Notes: generated from the sequence alone by a model not told the origin. Positions 1-9,195 are shown, counted from the stretch's first letter. The stretch: 64,000 bases of DNA from Mycobacterium senriense (GCF_019668465.1 NZ_AP024828.1:5084001-5148000), one strand, 5' to 3'. Translations and numbers: made by a program.

Positions 1-2289
1 GTCATCTCCACCTACCGACTGCAGCTGCGTGGTGAATCCAGCGGGTTCGCGTTCACCTTCGCCGACGCGGAAAACCTGCTCGACTACCTGAACGACCTCG
101 GGGTGTCGCACCTGTATTTGTCCCCGATTATGACCGCGACCGCGGGGTCGAGCCACGGCTACGACGTCACCGACCCTACGACGGTGTCGCCCGAGATCGG
201 CGGCAAAGAAGGGCTGGCGCGACTGTCGGCGGCGGCGCGAGCGCGTGGCATGGGCCTGATCGTGGACATCGTGCCCAACCATGTGGGCATCGGCCAGCCC
301 AGCCAGAACCCCTGGTGGTGGGACGTCCTTCAGAACGGCCGCTCTTCGCCCTACGCAACGTATTTCGACATCGACTGGGACCTCGACGACGACGGCCGCA
401 TCGTGCTGCCGGTGCTGGGCTCCGACGACGACGCCGCAGGCCTCACCGTGGACGGGGACCTGTTGCGCCTGGGCGATCTGGCGTTCCCGATCGCGCCCGG
501 CACCGCGGGGGGCACCGGCCCCGAGGTGCACGACCGCCAGCACTACCGGCTGGTGGGCTGGCGCAACGGCGTCTGCGGCTACCGCCGGTTCTTCTCGATC
601 ACCTCGCTTGCGGGGCTGCGCCAGGAGGACCGCGTCGTCTTCGATGCCACACACGCCGAAGTCGGGCGGTGGTTCACCGAGGGGCTCGTCGACGGCATTC
701 GCATCGACCACCCCGACGGCCTGTCCGACCCGTGCGGGTACCTGGCATGGTTGCGCGAGCTGACCGGCCCGGAGGCCTGGATCGTGATCGAGAAGATCCT
801 GGCCGTCGACGAGGCGCTTGAGCCGACCCTGCCCATCGGCGGCACCACCGGCTACGACGTGTTGCGCGAAACCGGTGGCGTCCTGGTGGATCCGATGGGC
901 GCCCCGACGCTGACCGCGCTGGTGGAGTCGGCCGGGGTGGACTACCAGGCGATGCCGGACATGCTGGTGGATCTCAAGCTCCGTGCGGCCACTGACACAT
1001 TGGCCAGTGAGCTGCGCCGGCTGCGCCGTAGCATCGTGGCCGCCGCCGGCGCCGACGACCCGCAGCTGCCCGACGCGGTGGCCGCGCTGCTCACCCATAT
1101 CGGGGTGTACCGCTGCGACTATCCCGGCCTGGTCGCGCTGCTGCCCACCGCGCTGGCCGAAACCCAGGCGGCCGCACCGGAGTTGGGGCCCGCACTGCAG
1201 GTGCTGGCCACGGCGCTGGCCCGCGGCGGCGAGCCGGCCACCCGGCTGCAGCAGCTGTGCGGCGCCGTCACCGCCAAGGCCGTCGAGGACTGCTTGTTCT
1301 ACCGTGACGCCCGGCTGGTTTCGCTGAACGAGGTGGGCGGTGAACCGCACCGCTTCGGTGTCGGTGCGGCCGAATTCCATCACAGCGCCGCCACCCGGGC
1401 CCGGTTGTGGCCGCAGACCATGACCACGCTGACCACCCATGACACCAAGCGCGGCGAGGACGTGCGGGCCCGGATTTCGGTGCTGTCCCAGGTGCCGTCG
1501 CTGTGGACCGAGTTCCTCGCGCGCTGGGAGATCGCCGCGCCCTCCCCCGATCCGGCGACCGGACAGTTCCTGTGGCAGAACATCTTCGGCGTGTGGCCGG
1601 TCAACGGCGAGGTCACCGACGCGCTGCGGGACCGGCTGCACGCCTACACCGAGAAGGCCATCCGGGAAGCGTCCTGGCACACCTCGTGGAACGACCCGGA
1701 CGCCGACTTCGAGGACGCGGTGCACCGGTGGCTGGACACCGTGCTCGACGGCCCGGTGGCCGGCCAGCTGACCGAGCTTGTCGCCCAACTCAATCCGCAT
1801 GCCGCCAGTGACGCGCTGGCCCAGAAGCTGCTGGCGCTGACCGTGCCCGGGATCCCGGACGTGTATCAGGGCACCGAGCTCTGGGACGACAGCCTGGTCG
1901 ACCCGGACAACCGCCGGGCCGTCGACTACGCCGCCCGGCGCGCCGCCCTGCAGGCGTTGGAGCACCCGAAAATCCGGGTCGTCACCACCGCACTTCGCGT
2001 GCGCCGCAACCAGCCCGACGCCTTCCTGCACGGCGACTACGTTCCGGTGCTGGCCAACGGCGACGCCGCCGATCACGTGCTGGCCTTCCGCCGGGGCGAG
2101 GACATCGTGGTGGCCGTGACCCGGTGGACCGTGCGGCTGACCGAAACGGGCTGGGGTAACACGGTTTTGCCACTCCCGGACGGAACCTGGAAGGACGCGC
2201 TCACCGGGGTGATCGCCGACGGCCCGACGTCGGCCGCCCAATTGTTCGCCGATCTGCCGGTTGTTCTGCTGGAGCGCCACCATGACTGA
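1..2289 (+). CDS. treY: Maltooligosyl trehalose synthase (5' end cut by window)
   Basis: TreY converts the reducing-end maltose unit of a maltooligosaccharide to a trehalosyl unit, the first step of the cytoplasmic TreY-TreZ route from glycogen to trehalose. The frame is open from base 1, beginning at STYRLQLRG, which lies very near the normal N-terminus, so only the first few codons are missing. GH13 signatures are visible: IVDIVPNHVG, the nucleophile region DGIRIDHPDGL, the acid-base region WIVIEKIL and LTTHDTKRGED. About 762 residues are present, close to the family size. The stop overlaps the treZ start by 8 bases, indicating translational coupling. An upstream treX (glycogen debranching enzyme), as in other mycobacteria, would lie outside the window. 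Confidence 0.95.
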   Translation, partial: VISTYRLQLRGESSGFAFTFADAENLLDYLNDLGVSHLYLSPIMTATAGSSHGYDVTDPTTVSPEIGGKEGLARLSAAARARGMGLIVDIVPNHVGIGQPSQNPWWWDVLQNGRSSPYATYFDIDWDLDDDGRIVLPVLGSDDDAAGLTVDGDLLRLGDLAFPIAPGTAGGTGPEVHDRQHYRLVGWRNGVCGYRRFFSITSLAGLRQEDRVVFDATHAEVGRWFTEGLVDGIRIDHPDGLSDPCGYLAWLRELTGPEAWIVIEKILAVDEALEPTLPIGGTTGYDVLRETGGVLVDPMGAPTLTALVESAGVDYQAMPDMLVDLKLRAATDTLASELRRLRRSIVAAAGADDPQLPDAVAALLTHIGVYRCDYPGLVALLPTALAETQAAAPELGPALQVLATALARGGEPATRLQQLCGAVTAKAVEDCLFYRDARLVSLNEVGGEPHRFGVGAAEFHHSAATRARLWPQTMTTLTTHDTKRGEDVRARISVLSQVPSLWTEFLARWEIAAPSPDPATGQFLWQNIFGVWPVNGEVTDALRDRLHAYTEKAIREASWHTSWNDPDADFEDAVHRWLDTVLDGPVAGQLTELVAQLNPHAASDALAQKLLALTVPGIPDVYQGTELWDDSLVDPDNRRAVDYAARRAALQALEHPKIRVVTTALRVRRNQPDAFLHGDYVPVLANGDAADHVLAFRRGEDIVVAVTRWTVRLTETGWGNTVLPLPDGTWKDALTGVIADGPTSAAQLFADLPVVLLERHHD

Positions 2290-4012
2290 ATTCCGGGTCT
2301 GGGCGCCCACACCCGCGCGGGTTCGGCTCGACGTCGACGGCCAGACGCACGCCATGACGCGCTCGGGCGACGGTTGGTGGCATGCCAGCGTGGACACCGC
2401 GCCCGCCGCCCGCTACGGCTACCTGCTCGACGACGACCCCACCGTGCTGCCCGACCCACGGTCGGCCCGCCAGCCCGAGGGGGTGCACGCCCGCTCGCAG
2501 TTGTGGGATCCGGCCGCCGCCAAGTGGACCGACAGCGGGTGGGGCGGCCGCGCGGTCGAGGGTGCGGTGATCTACGAGCTGCACCTGGGCACGTTCACCG
2601 AGGCCGGCACGTTCGACGCGGCCATCGAAAAGCTGGACTATCTGGTCGATCTCGGCGTGGACTTCGTCGAGCTGATGCCGGTGAATTCCTTTGCCGGCAC
2701 TCATGGTTGGGGATACGACGGCGTGCTGTGGTACAGCGTGCACGAACCCTACGGCGGCCCCGACGGGCTGGTCCGCTTCGTCGACGCCTGCCACGCCAAG
2801 GGTTTGGGGGTGCTGATCGACGCGGTCTTCAACCACCTCGGCCCGTCGGGCAACTACCTGCCGCGGTACGGCCCCTACCTGTCGTCGGCCAGCAACCCGT
2901 GGGGCGAGGGTATCAACATCGCCGACGCCGATTCCGACGAGGTGCGCCGCTACATCATCGGGTGTGCGCTGCGCTGGATGCGCGATTTTCATGCCGACGG
3001 CCTTCGGTTGGACGCGGTGCACGCGCTGGTGGACACCACCGCGATCCACATCCTCGAGGAGCTCGCCACCGAAACGGACTGGCTGGCACATCAATTGGGC
3101 CGCCCGCTGTCGCTGATCGCCGAGAGCGACCTGAACGACCCGCGGCTGATCACCGCGCGCGATCGGGGCGGCTACGGCCTGACCGGGCAATGGGCCGACG
3201 ACATCCATCACGCCATCCACACCGCGGTGTCCGGCGAGCGCCAGGGCTACTACGGCGACTTCGGCAGCCTCGCCACCCTGGCGCAGACGCTGGGCCGCGG
3301 GTACTTCCACGCCGCCACCTATTCGTCGTTCCGGCGCCGCCGCCACGGGCGGCCGCTGGACACCAGCGAGAAGTCGGGCATCCCGGCCACCCGGCTGGTC
3401 GCCTACACCTGCACGCACGATCAGGTCGGCAATCGCGCCCTGGGAGACCGCCCGTCGCAGAACCTGACCGGCGGCCAGCTGGCCATCAAGGCCGCGCTCG
3501 CGCTCGGATCTCCCTACACCACCATGCTTTTCATGGGTGAGGAGTACGGGGCCTCGACCCCGTTCCAGTTCTTCAGCTCGCACCCCGAACCGGAGCTGGC
3601 GCGGGCGACGGCCGAAGGACGCAAGGCCGAGTTCGCCGAACACGGCTGGGACGCCGACGAGATCCCCGACCCGCAGGACCCCCAGACGTTCGCGCGCTCC
3701 AAACTGGCCTGGGCCGAGGTCGACACCGGCGAGCACGCCCGGCTGCTCGGCCTGTATCGCGACCTGATCGCCTTGCGGCGCAACCACCCCGACATGGCCG
3801 ATCCCTGGCTGGAACACCTCGCGGTCGAATTCGACGAGGACGAACGCTGGATCAGCATGTCACGTGGCCGGTTGCGCATCGTGTGCAACCTCGGCGCCGA
3901 GCAGGTTAGGGTCCCCCTCACCGGCGAGGTGGTGCTGGCCTGGGACGAGCCGGACGTCGATGCCGACGGCACTGTGCTACAAGGCCATTCGTTCGCCATC
4001 CTGTCGGTCTGA
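2282..4012 (+). CDS. treZ: Maltooligosyl trehalose trehalohydrolase
   Basis: TreZ hydrolyses the glycosidic bond next to the terminal trehalosyl unit made by TreY and releases free trehalose in the cytoplasm. The 576-residue product starts MTEFRVWAPTPARVRLDV, an N-terminal carbohydrate-binding (CBM48/E-set) module, followed by the GH13 barrel. Visible motifs are LIDAVFNHLG, ADGLRLDAVHAL with the nucleophile Asp, LIAESDLND with the acid-base Glu, and THDQVGNR. The ATG at 2282 was chosen because it overlaps the treY stop; an in-frame start 21 bases upstream adds only residues with no family similarity. Length and order treY-treZ match the M. tuberculosis Rv1563c/Rv1562c pair. Confidence 0.96.
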   Translation: MTEFRVWAPTPARVRLDVDGQTHAMTRSGDGWWHASVDTAPAARYGYLLDDDPTVLPDPRSARQPEGVHARSQLWDPAAAKWTDSGWGGRAVEGAVIYELHLGTFTEAGTFDAAIEKLDYLVDLGVDFVELMPVNSFAGTHGWGYDGVLWYSVHEPYGGPDGLVRFVDACHAKGLGVLIDAVFNHLGPSGNYLPRYGPYLSSASNPWGEGINIADADSDEVRRYIIGCALRWMRDFHADGLRLDAVHALVDTTAIHILEELATETDWLAHQLGRPLSLIAESDLNDPRLITARDRGGYGLTGQWADDIHHAIHTAVSGERQGYYGDFGSLATLAQTLGRGYFHAATYSSFRRRRHGRPLDTSEKSGIPATRLVAYTCTHDQVGNRALGDRPSQNLTGGQLAIKAALALGSPYTTMLFMGEEYGASTPFQFFSSHPEPELARATAEGRKAEFAEHGWDADEIPDPQDPQTFARSKLAWAEVDTGEHARLLGLYRDLIALRRNHPDMADPWLEHLAVEFDEDERWISMSRGRLRIVCNLGAEQVRVPLTGEVVLAWDEPDVDADGTVLQGHSFAILSV

Positions 4013-4068
4013 GCGGCCTGTGGATAACTGAATAGCGGCACGGCGGGCGCACCCCCGATGATGCCGCC

Positions 4069-4251
4069 ATGAGTCAATCTGAATTCGGTCCCCCGCTAAG
4101 GCGGATTTGTCTGCGCAAGCCGAGCCGCCGCGCCACCAATCCGGCGTCGGGCCGCCGCACCGTGCGTCACGACATGCCGCCGTATCCCAGCGTCGAGCAA
4201 TTGTGGAGCGGCCCCGGGCCCGGCGCCGGTGACGACCAGGAGGGCGCTTGA
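4069..4251 (+). CDS. Possible small basic protein, unrecognised
   Basis: An ATG-initiated frame of 60 codons fills the 246-base gap between treZ and the convergent MocR gene. The product is Arg/Pro-rich (begins MSQSEFGPPLRRICLRKPSR) with no domain I recognise. No clear Shine-Dalgarno sequence precedes the ATG (upstream bases are CGATGATGCCGCC). It could be a real small protein or chance opening in GC-rich DNA. It is listed because nothing else explains the gap. Confidence 0.25.
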   Translation: MSQSEFGPPLRRICLRKPSRRATNPASGRRTVRHDMPPYPSVEQLWSGPGPGAGDDQEGA

Positions 4252-4258
4252 GCCGCGG

Positions 4259-5596
4259 CTAGACGGTGGCCCGCCCGGCCGGATGCACCGCCCGGGCGAC
4301 CGCGTCGGCGAGTGGATCGATCTCGTCGGGAGTCACGTCGGAGATCGTGATGCGGATGCCCGGCGGCGTGTTCATCCGGAACCGGCTGCCCGGGGCCGCC
4401 GCCCAGCCCCCGCCGAGCAGCCGCGATACCGCGACCGTCTCGTCGGGAACCGGCACCCACACGTTGAGCCCGGAGCGGCCGTGAGCCGGTAGACCGCGTT
4501 CGGTCAGGGCGCCGCAGAGCCGTTGGCGGCTGTCGGCGTAGTGCCGCTCGGCCGTCGCGACCAGCTCCCCGGCCGCCTGGTCGGACCACAGGGCGACGGC
4601 GAGCCGCTGCAGGAAGTGGCTCACCCAGCCCGGCCCGAGCCGCAACCGGCCGTGCACGCGCTCAATCGTGCGGTGGTCCCCGGCCAGCACGGCCACCCGC
4701 AGGTCGGGGCCGTACGCCTTGGATGCCGAGCGGACGAACGCCCAGTGCGCGGTGCAGCCGGCCAGGGTGTGCAGCGGTGCCCCGGAGATGCCCGCGCAGT
4801 GGTCGTCTTCGACCAGCAGCAGATCCTCGGCCCGCCGCGCCAACAGCGGACGCAGCGACTCGGCGCGATGCGCCGAAAGCGCAGCGCCAGTGGGGTTTTG
4901 GGCGCGGTTGGTGAGCACCAGCGCACGCACCCCACTGCCCAGCGCCCGGGCCAGGTCGTCGGCCAGCGGGCCTTCGTCGTCGACCCGCACCGGTTCGGCC
5001 GAAAGCCCCAGTGCGGCAAAGAGATCGAGGAGGTTGGCCCAGCCCGGATCCTCGACGGCGACACGATCACCGGGGCGCAGATGCGCGGTGAGCGCGCGCT
5101 CGATGCCGTCCAGCGCGCCGCTGGTCACGGCCAGGTGATCGGCGGGGATCCCGTCCGCGAGCAGCGCACGGCGGGCGAATTCCTCCAGCGCCGGCGAGAC
5201 GGCCGGCTCGCCGTACAGCACGGGAGGGCCGGCACCCGGGCCGGCCAGCGAGGCGCCGGCGATGGGCAACAGGTCCGGGTGCGGGTTGCCGGTCGACAGG
5301 TCGCGCACGCCCGCGGGCACGTCGAGGCCGAGCAGCGAGCGCGGGGTGGTCGCCGGGCGATGACGCACGCGGGTGCCGCGCCGGCCGGCGGTCTCGACGG
5401 CCCCGCGATGCCGCAGCAGGCGGTAGGCCGCGGCGGCGGTGTTCGCGTTCACGCCGAGCCGGGTGGCCAGCTCGCGCACCGGCGGGAGCGCATCGCCGGG
5501 AGCCAGGGAGCCGGCCGAGATCGCCGCTTCGATGCTGGCGGCTATGGATTCCGCCCCGGATCCGGTTATGCTGTTTTGTACTGGCACGCAATCCAT
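4259..5596 (-). CDS. MocR-type (GntR HTH + aminotransferase) transcriptional regulator
   Basis: A chimeric regulator of 445 residues. Residues ~15-80 form a GntR winged helix (GDALPPVRELATRLGVNANT), and the rest is a fold-type-I aminotransferase-like domain. The PLP-site sequence FVRSASKAYGPDLRVAV holds the Schiff-base Lys, and VLTNRAQNPTGAALSAHRAE is the NPTG-type loop. Family knowledge: MocR proteins sense PLP, or an amine bound to PLP, and often control vitamin B6 or amine genes from a divergent promoter. The divergent neighbour is an FMN-binding split-barrel gene, and direct repeats lie between them and over the start. The start (ATG at 5596) is followed by MDCVPVQNSITGSG. The ligand is unknown. 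It is not a true aminotransferase gene, because the HTH is intact. Confidence 0.85.
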   Translation of the reverse strand: MDCVPVQNSITGSGAESIAASIEAAISAGSLAPGDALPPVRELATRLGVNANTAAAAYRLLRHRGAVETAGRRGTRVRHRPATTPRSLLGLDVPAGVRDLSTGNPHPDLLPIAGASLAGPGAGPPVLYGEPAVSPALEEFARRALLADGIPADHLAVTSGALDGIERALTAHLRPGDRVAVEDPGWANLLDLFAALGLSAEPVRVDDEGPLADDLARALGSGVRALVLTNRAQNPTGAALSAHRAESLRPLLARRAEDLLLVEDDHCAGISGAPLHTLAGCTAHWAFVRSASKAYGPDLRVAVLAGDHRTIERVHGRLRLGPGWVSHFLQRLAVALWSDQAAGELVATAERHYADSRQRLCGALTERGLPAHGRSGLNVWVPVPDETVAVSRLLGGGWAAAPGSRFRMNTPPGIRITISDVTPDEIDPLADAVARAVHPAGRATV

Positions 5597-5604
5597 TATG
5601 TACT
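5577..5604. promoter_or_regulatory. Direct-repeat operator candidate for the MocR regulator
   Basis: The hexamer TGTACT occurs at 5577-5582 and again at 5599-5604, in the same orientation and 22 bp apart, about two helical turns. The second copy sits just upstream of the divergent gene's RBS (AGAGGG at 5615-5620), and the pair spans the MocR start codon. Direct repeats spaced by about two turns are what dimeric MocR regulators are known to bind. Binding itself is inferred. Confidence 0.5.
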
Positions 5605-5627
5605 AGAACAAACTAGAGGGCAATCTT

Positions 5628-6315
5628 GTGGACACCGCATACCAGCCGACGGCACGCACCACCCCGACCCGCTACCGGGAGCGCGCCCGCTACGAGCGCA
5701 GCGCCATTCGCGACATCCTCGACGAGGCGCTGATCTGCCACCTGGGCTACTCGAGCGCCGGTCGGGACGGTGGTCTTGCCCACGACACATGCCCGGCTCG
5801 ACGAAACGCTCTACCTGCACGGTTCGACGGGCGGCGGCCCATTGCTGGCGGCCAGGGCGGCCCAGGCGTCCGGGTCGGGCCTGCCGGTCTGCGTCACCGT
5901 CACCCTGGTCGACGGGCTGGTGCTGGCCCGGTCGGCGATGCACCACTCGGTGAACTTCCGCTCGGTGGTCGCGGTGGGCGACGCCCGCGTCGTCGACGAT
6001 CCGGCGGAGAAGTCGCGCGCGCTGAGCTGCCTGCTCGACCACATCGCGCCGGGGCGCGCCGCCGACTGCAGGGCGCCCGATGCCCGCGAGCTCGCCGCGA
6101 CCGGGGTGCTCGCGCTCGACCTCGTCGAGGTGTCGGCGAAGGTGCGCAGCGGTCCCCCGGCCGACGATCCGCAGGACCTTCCGCTGCCTCACTGGGCGGG
6201 CGTGGTGCCGCTGAGCCTCACGGCCGGAACGCCGGTGCCCGCCGACGACCTCGACCCCGGGGTCGCGCTGCCGCGCTACCTGGGGGCTAGCTACTTCGAC
6301 CTGAAAAACGGTTGA
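5628..6315 (+). pseudogene. Pyridoxamine 5'-phosphate oxidase-like flavin protein, frameshifted, 3' end altered by IS
   Basis: Starts at GTG 5628 behind AGAGGG. Residues 1-40 (ending EALICHLGY) read in one frame. The rest (VVLPTTHARLDETLYLHGST, then VCVTVTLVDGLVLARSAMHH) reads one base further on, so the join lies around 5750-5772. Removing one base gives a single frame of 229 codons including the stop, typical of the FMN-binding split-barrel family related to PNPOx. The C-terminus ASYFDLKNG and the stop come from the inserted IS end, so the native tail is lost as well. The gene may be inactive, or the frameshift may be a sequence error. It is probably controlled by the divergent MocR regulator. 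A role in B6 or flavin/F420 redox chemistry is inferred only. Confidence 0.75.
6287..6308 (+). repeat. Left terminal inverted repeat with CTAG target duplication
   Basis: The left IS end is CTAG (6287-6290, target copy) followed by CTACTTCGACCTGAAAAA (6291-6308). The reverse complement of exactly these 22 bases occurs at 7856-7877. Confidence 0.9.
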
Positions 6316-7873
6316 TGGTCTGAGGGCGCTCGAGCTGACGGCCGAGGCTGGTCGATCGGGCTGCTGGTCTGCGCTGTTCATGCGGCCAGGGCGCTGATCT
6401 TGACCAGGTTGTGGGCGAAGACTCCGTGTCCGCACCAGGTTCGAGCTCCCGTCAGGGTGGTCAACTCGGTGCGGTTCCAACCGTAGCTGCGTTTGAGGTG
6501 GTTGATCCGGCCTTCACATCCGGTTCGCCATTTGATCTTGGTGCGGAATGCTCTTCGGTGTTCGAACTCCCGGCGGGTGGCACTGGGCTTATTGGCACGC
6601 GGGATCGCGACGCGGCGAACCCCGAGGTCGTGCAGTTCGGTTTCCACCGACGCGTATCCATAGCCGCGATCAGCAGTCACCGCTGTTGGTGCACCACCGG
6701 TGCGTTCTGTTATGCGTGCGATGGCCGGCACCAATTGCGGTGCATCAGCAGGGTTTCCGGTCTCGACGGTGTGGTCGAGGATGACCCCGTCGGCGTTGTC
6801 TACGACCTGGGCTTTGTAACCGAACTCCACCGGCTTACCGAGCCGACCCTTGCGGATGGGGCGGGCATCGACGTCATGGAAACTGACCATCCGGGTCGCT
6901 GAATCAGGCATCACTCCGGCCAGCCGGCTGCGGGTCTGAGCCACCACTAGAGCGGTGCGTTGCAACAGCGTATCGAGGTCATTGATCGCTCGGCGCAATT
7001 GGCCGCAACGCCGACCGGTCGCGGTGGGCAGACTCCGTCGGGCGTTGCGCAGCACCGCCTGGGCATCACGCACCGTCGATTCGGCGATACCGGCCAGATC
7101 CCCGGTAATCCGCAGCACCGCAGCCTGGCCCTCCTCGCGCGCCGCTGCACCGCGCAGACGCAGCTTGGCCGCGATCGAACGGGCCCGCTGCCCCCGCGGA
7201 GCGACTGCGGTCGCGCACCCGGGTGCGCGTCGCTCCGCCGGCGGCTTGAATACGCGTGATCGTGCCAGCGATGCTGCCCACGGCCTTGGCCAACAAACCC
7301 GAGTCGGTCGGATAGGCCACCGCCGCTGGCACCACGGTGGTATCCGCACGGACCTTGTCGGTTCGCAGCAATTTGCGCTCGGTGGCTTTGGCCAACAGCG
7401 CATCGTTGAGCCCGGCCACCGCAGCATCGCCGCACCGGCGGGTCAGCTTCATCAACGTGGTCGGATGCGGGACCCGTGTGCCGAACGGGATTCGGCAAAA
7501 CCGTTGCCAGGAAATCGAATCACCCACCTCACGACACAGCGACTCATAACCCAGCCCGTAACGGAACTTCAGGAACATCATCCGCAGATAGGTCTCCATC
7601 GGTACCGACGGACGCCCCATTCGTGCGTCGAAAAACGACACGAAAGGCGCGAAGAACGCTGGGTCGTCGAGCAGCCTGTCCACCCGCGCCAATTCGTCGG
7701 GCAACACCAGCAGCTCCGACGGCAGTATCGCGTCCCACAACGACGGCTGGTCGTTTAAAGTTCTCAGCACGATGGCCTCGATCCCTTCTTGCCCAAGGGT
7801 TCGAGGCCATCATCTCGTCAAACAACGGCCACTTCAGCCACCGCCACACCCCGACTTTTTCAGGTCGAAGTAG
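6291..7873 (-). mobile_element. IS5-like insertion sequence, about 1.58 kb
   Basis: Bounded by perfect 18-bp terminal inverted repeats (CTACTTCGACCTGAAAAA) and flanked by a 4-bp CTAG duplication. It encodes one transposase on the minus strand, split by a frameshift. CTAG duplications fit the YTAR target preference known for IS5-group elements; IS1182-type elements are an alternative I cannot exclude without a search. It sits between two convergent genes: it replaces the 3' end of the flavin-protein gene and leaves ilvA intact. Confidence 0.9.
6378..7770 (-). pseudogene. DDE transposase, split by a one-base frameshift
   Basis: The N-terminal part starts at GTG 7770 (MLRTLNDQPSLWDAILPSEL) and has the DUF772/InsH-type domain (RMMFLKFRYGLGYESLCREV) and the first catalytic Asp in VRADTTVVP. 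The C-terminal part carries TADRGYGYASVE (second Asp) and TGCEGRINHLKRSYGWNRT (Glu). The two halves are in different frames. They join near the run of five C at 7191-7195 (GGGGG in the mRNA). Removing one base gives a 464-codon frame through the stop at 6378. Either this IS copy is inactive, a +1 shift is used, or the homopolymer is miscalled. A -1 programmed shift, common in other IS families, does not fit. Confidence 0.85.
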
Positions 7874-7877
7874 CTAG
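7856..7877 (-). repeat. Right terminal inverted repeat with CTAG target duplication
   Basis: Exact reverse complement of 6287-6308. The outer four bases CTAG (7874-7877) are the second target copy and contain the ilvA stop codon (TAG read on the minus strand at 7876-7874). Confidence 0.9.
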
Positions 7878-9157
7878 AGCAGCAGGTATCGGTAGGCCGG
7901 CGAGCCCGGTTTGAGGCTCTCGACGTGCAACTCCGTCGCACGCATCCGGGCCAGCAGGCCGTCCAGGTCGGCCGACGACCCCAGCTGGATGCCGACCAGC
8001 GCCTCACCGGTCTCCCGGTTGTTGCGCTTGACGTACTCGAACAGGGTGATGTCGTCGTCCGGCCCGAGCACCGTGTCGAGGAAGCGGCGCAGCGCGCCGG
8101 GTTCCTGCGGAAAGTCCACCAGGAAGTAATGCTTGAGGCCGAGGTGGACCAGCGAGCGCTCGAGCACCTCGCCGTAGCGCGACACGTCGTTGTTGCCGCC
8201 CGAAATCAGGCACACCACAGTGGATCCCGGCTCGATGTCGGCGTCCAGCAACCCGGTGACGGACAGCGCACCCGCGGGCTCGGCGATGATGCCCTCGTTC
8301 TGATACAGCCCGAGCATCGAGGTGCACACCGCTCCCTCGTCGACCGCGGTGATCGACACCATGTCGCCGGCGGCCGCCAGCGCGGCGTAGGTCAGGTCGC
8401 CCGCCCGGCGCACCGCGGCACCGTCGACGAACTGGTCGACGTGGTCCAGCGTCACCGGCTCGCCGGCGGACAGCGCGGCCATCATCGCCGCGGCGCCGGC
8501 CGGCTCGACGCCCAGCACCGAGGTGTTGTCGGTGCGCTCGGCGAGATAGGTGGTGATGCCGGCGATGCAGCCGCCGCCGCCCACCGGGACGACCACCAGG
8601 TCCGGCTCGTTGTCGAGCTGATCGAGCAGTTCGACGCCGATGGTGCCCTGGCCCGCCATGGTGCGCAGATCGTCATAGGGCGGCACCAGGGTGGCGCCGG
8701 TGCTCTGCACGTCGGCCAGCGCCGCCTCGGCGGCGAGGTCGTAGGTGGTGCCGCCCACGATCAGGTCGATGAAGTCGCCGCCGTGATAGCGGATCCGGTC
8801 GCGCTTCTGCATGGGCGTCTTGGCCGGCACATAGACGCGGCCGTGCACCTGCAACATCCGGCACGCGTAGGCGAAACCCTGCGCGTGGTTGCCCGCCGAG
8901 GAGCACACCACGCCCGCGGCCAGCTCCGCCTCGGACAGCTGGACCAGCAGGTTGTAGGCGCCGCGCAGCTTGTAGGAGCGCACGATCTGCAGGTCCTCGC
9001 GCTTGAGGTAGACCTGCGCGCCGGTGAGCGCCGATAACCGATCGCTGAACTGCAGCGGGGTCGGCGCGACCACCGCGGCGATCCGCTTGGCCGCGCTGTC
9101 GATGTCAGCCGCGGATAACGGCGAGACGCTCGGGCTCTGGCTCAATTCGGCGGACAC
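7874..9157 (-). CDS. ilvA: Threonine ammonia-lyase (threonine deaminase), biosynthetic
   Basis: Deaminates L-threonine to 2-oxobutanoate, the first committed step to isoleucine, using PLP. The 427-residue product begins MSAELSQSPSVSPL from a GTG. YLKREDLQIVRSYKLRGAYN contains the PLP Lys, and SSAGNHAQGFAYACR and PVGGGGCIAGITTYL are fold-type-II signatures. The C-terminal ~90 residues (YFLVDFPQEPGALRRFLDTV) form one ACT-like regulatory domain, where isoleucine feedback is expected. It ends PGSPAYRYLLL as in other mycobacteria, with its TAG stop lying inside the IS target duplication. The coding sequence is therefore intact, but the 3' UTR is now IS sequence. Confidence 0.96.
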   Translation of the reverse strand: MSAELSQSPSVSPLSAADIDSAAKRIAAVVAPTPLQFSDRLSALTGAQVYLKREDLQIVRSYKLRGAYNLLVQLSEAELAAGVVCSSAGNHAQGFAYACRMLQVHGRVYVPAKTPMQKRDRIRYHGGDFIDLIVGGTTYDLAAEAALADVQSTGATLVPPYDDLRTMAGQGTIGVELLDQLDNEPDLVVVPVGGGGCIAGITTYLAERTDNTSVLGVEPAGAAAMMAALSAGEPVTLDHVDQFVDGAAVRRAGDLTYAALAAAGDMVSITAVDEGAVCTSMLGLYQNEGIIAEPAGALSVTGLLDADIEPGSTVVCLISGGNNDVSRYGEVLERSLVHLGLKHYFLVDFPQEPGALRRFLDTVLGPDDDITLFEYVKRNNRETGEALVGIQLGSSADLDGLLARMRATELHVESLKPGSPAYRYLLL

Positions 9158-9195
9158 TGATTAATGGTGCCACGACGGCCGACCAACTCCGGAAT

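Noticed and set aside
2201..3817. Open frame of 538 codons on the minus strand opposite treZ
   Set aside because: It is an antisense frame in high-GC coding DNA. The product is Gly/Arg/Val-rich with no domain, and treZ motifs are clear on the plus strand.
7185..7200. Programmed -1 frameshift for the IS transposase
   Set aside because: The frame change is +1 (or a one-base insertion), and there is no A6/A7 slippery stretch typical of -1 frameshift IS elements.
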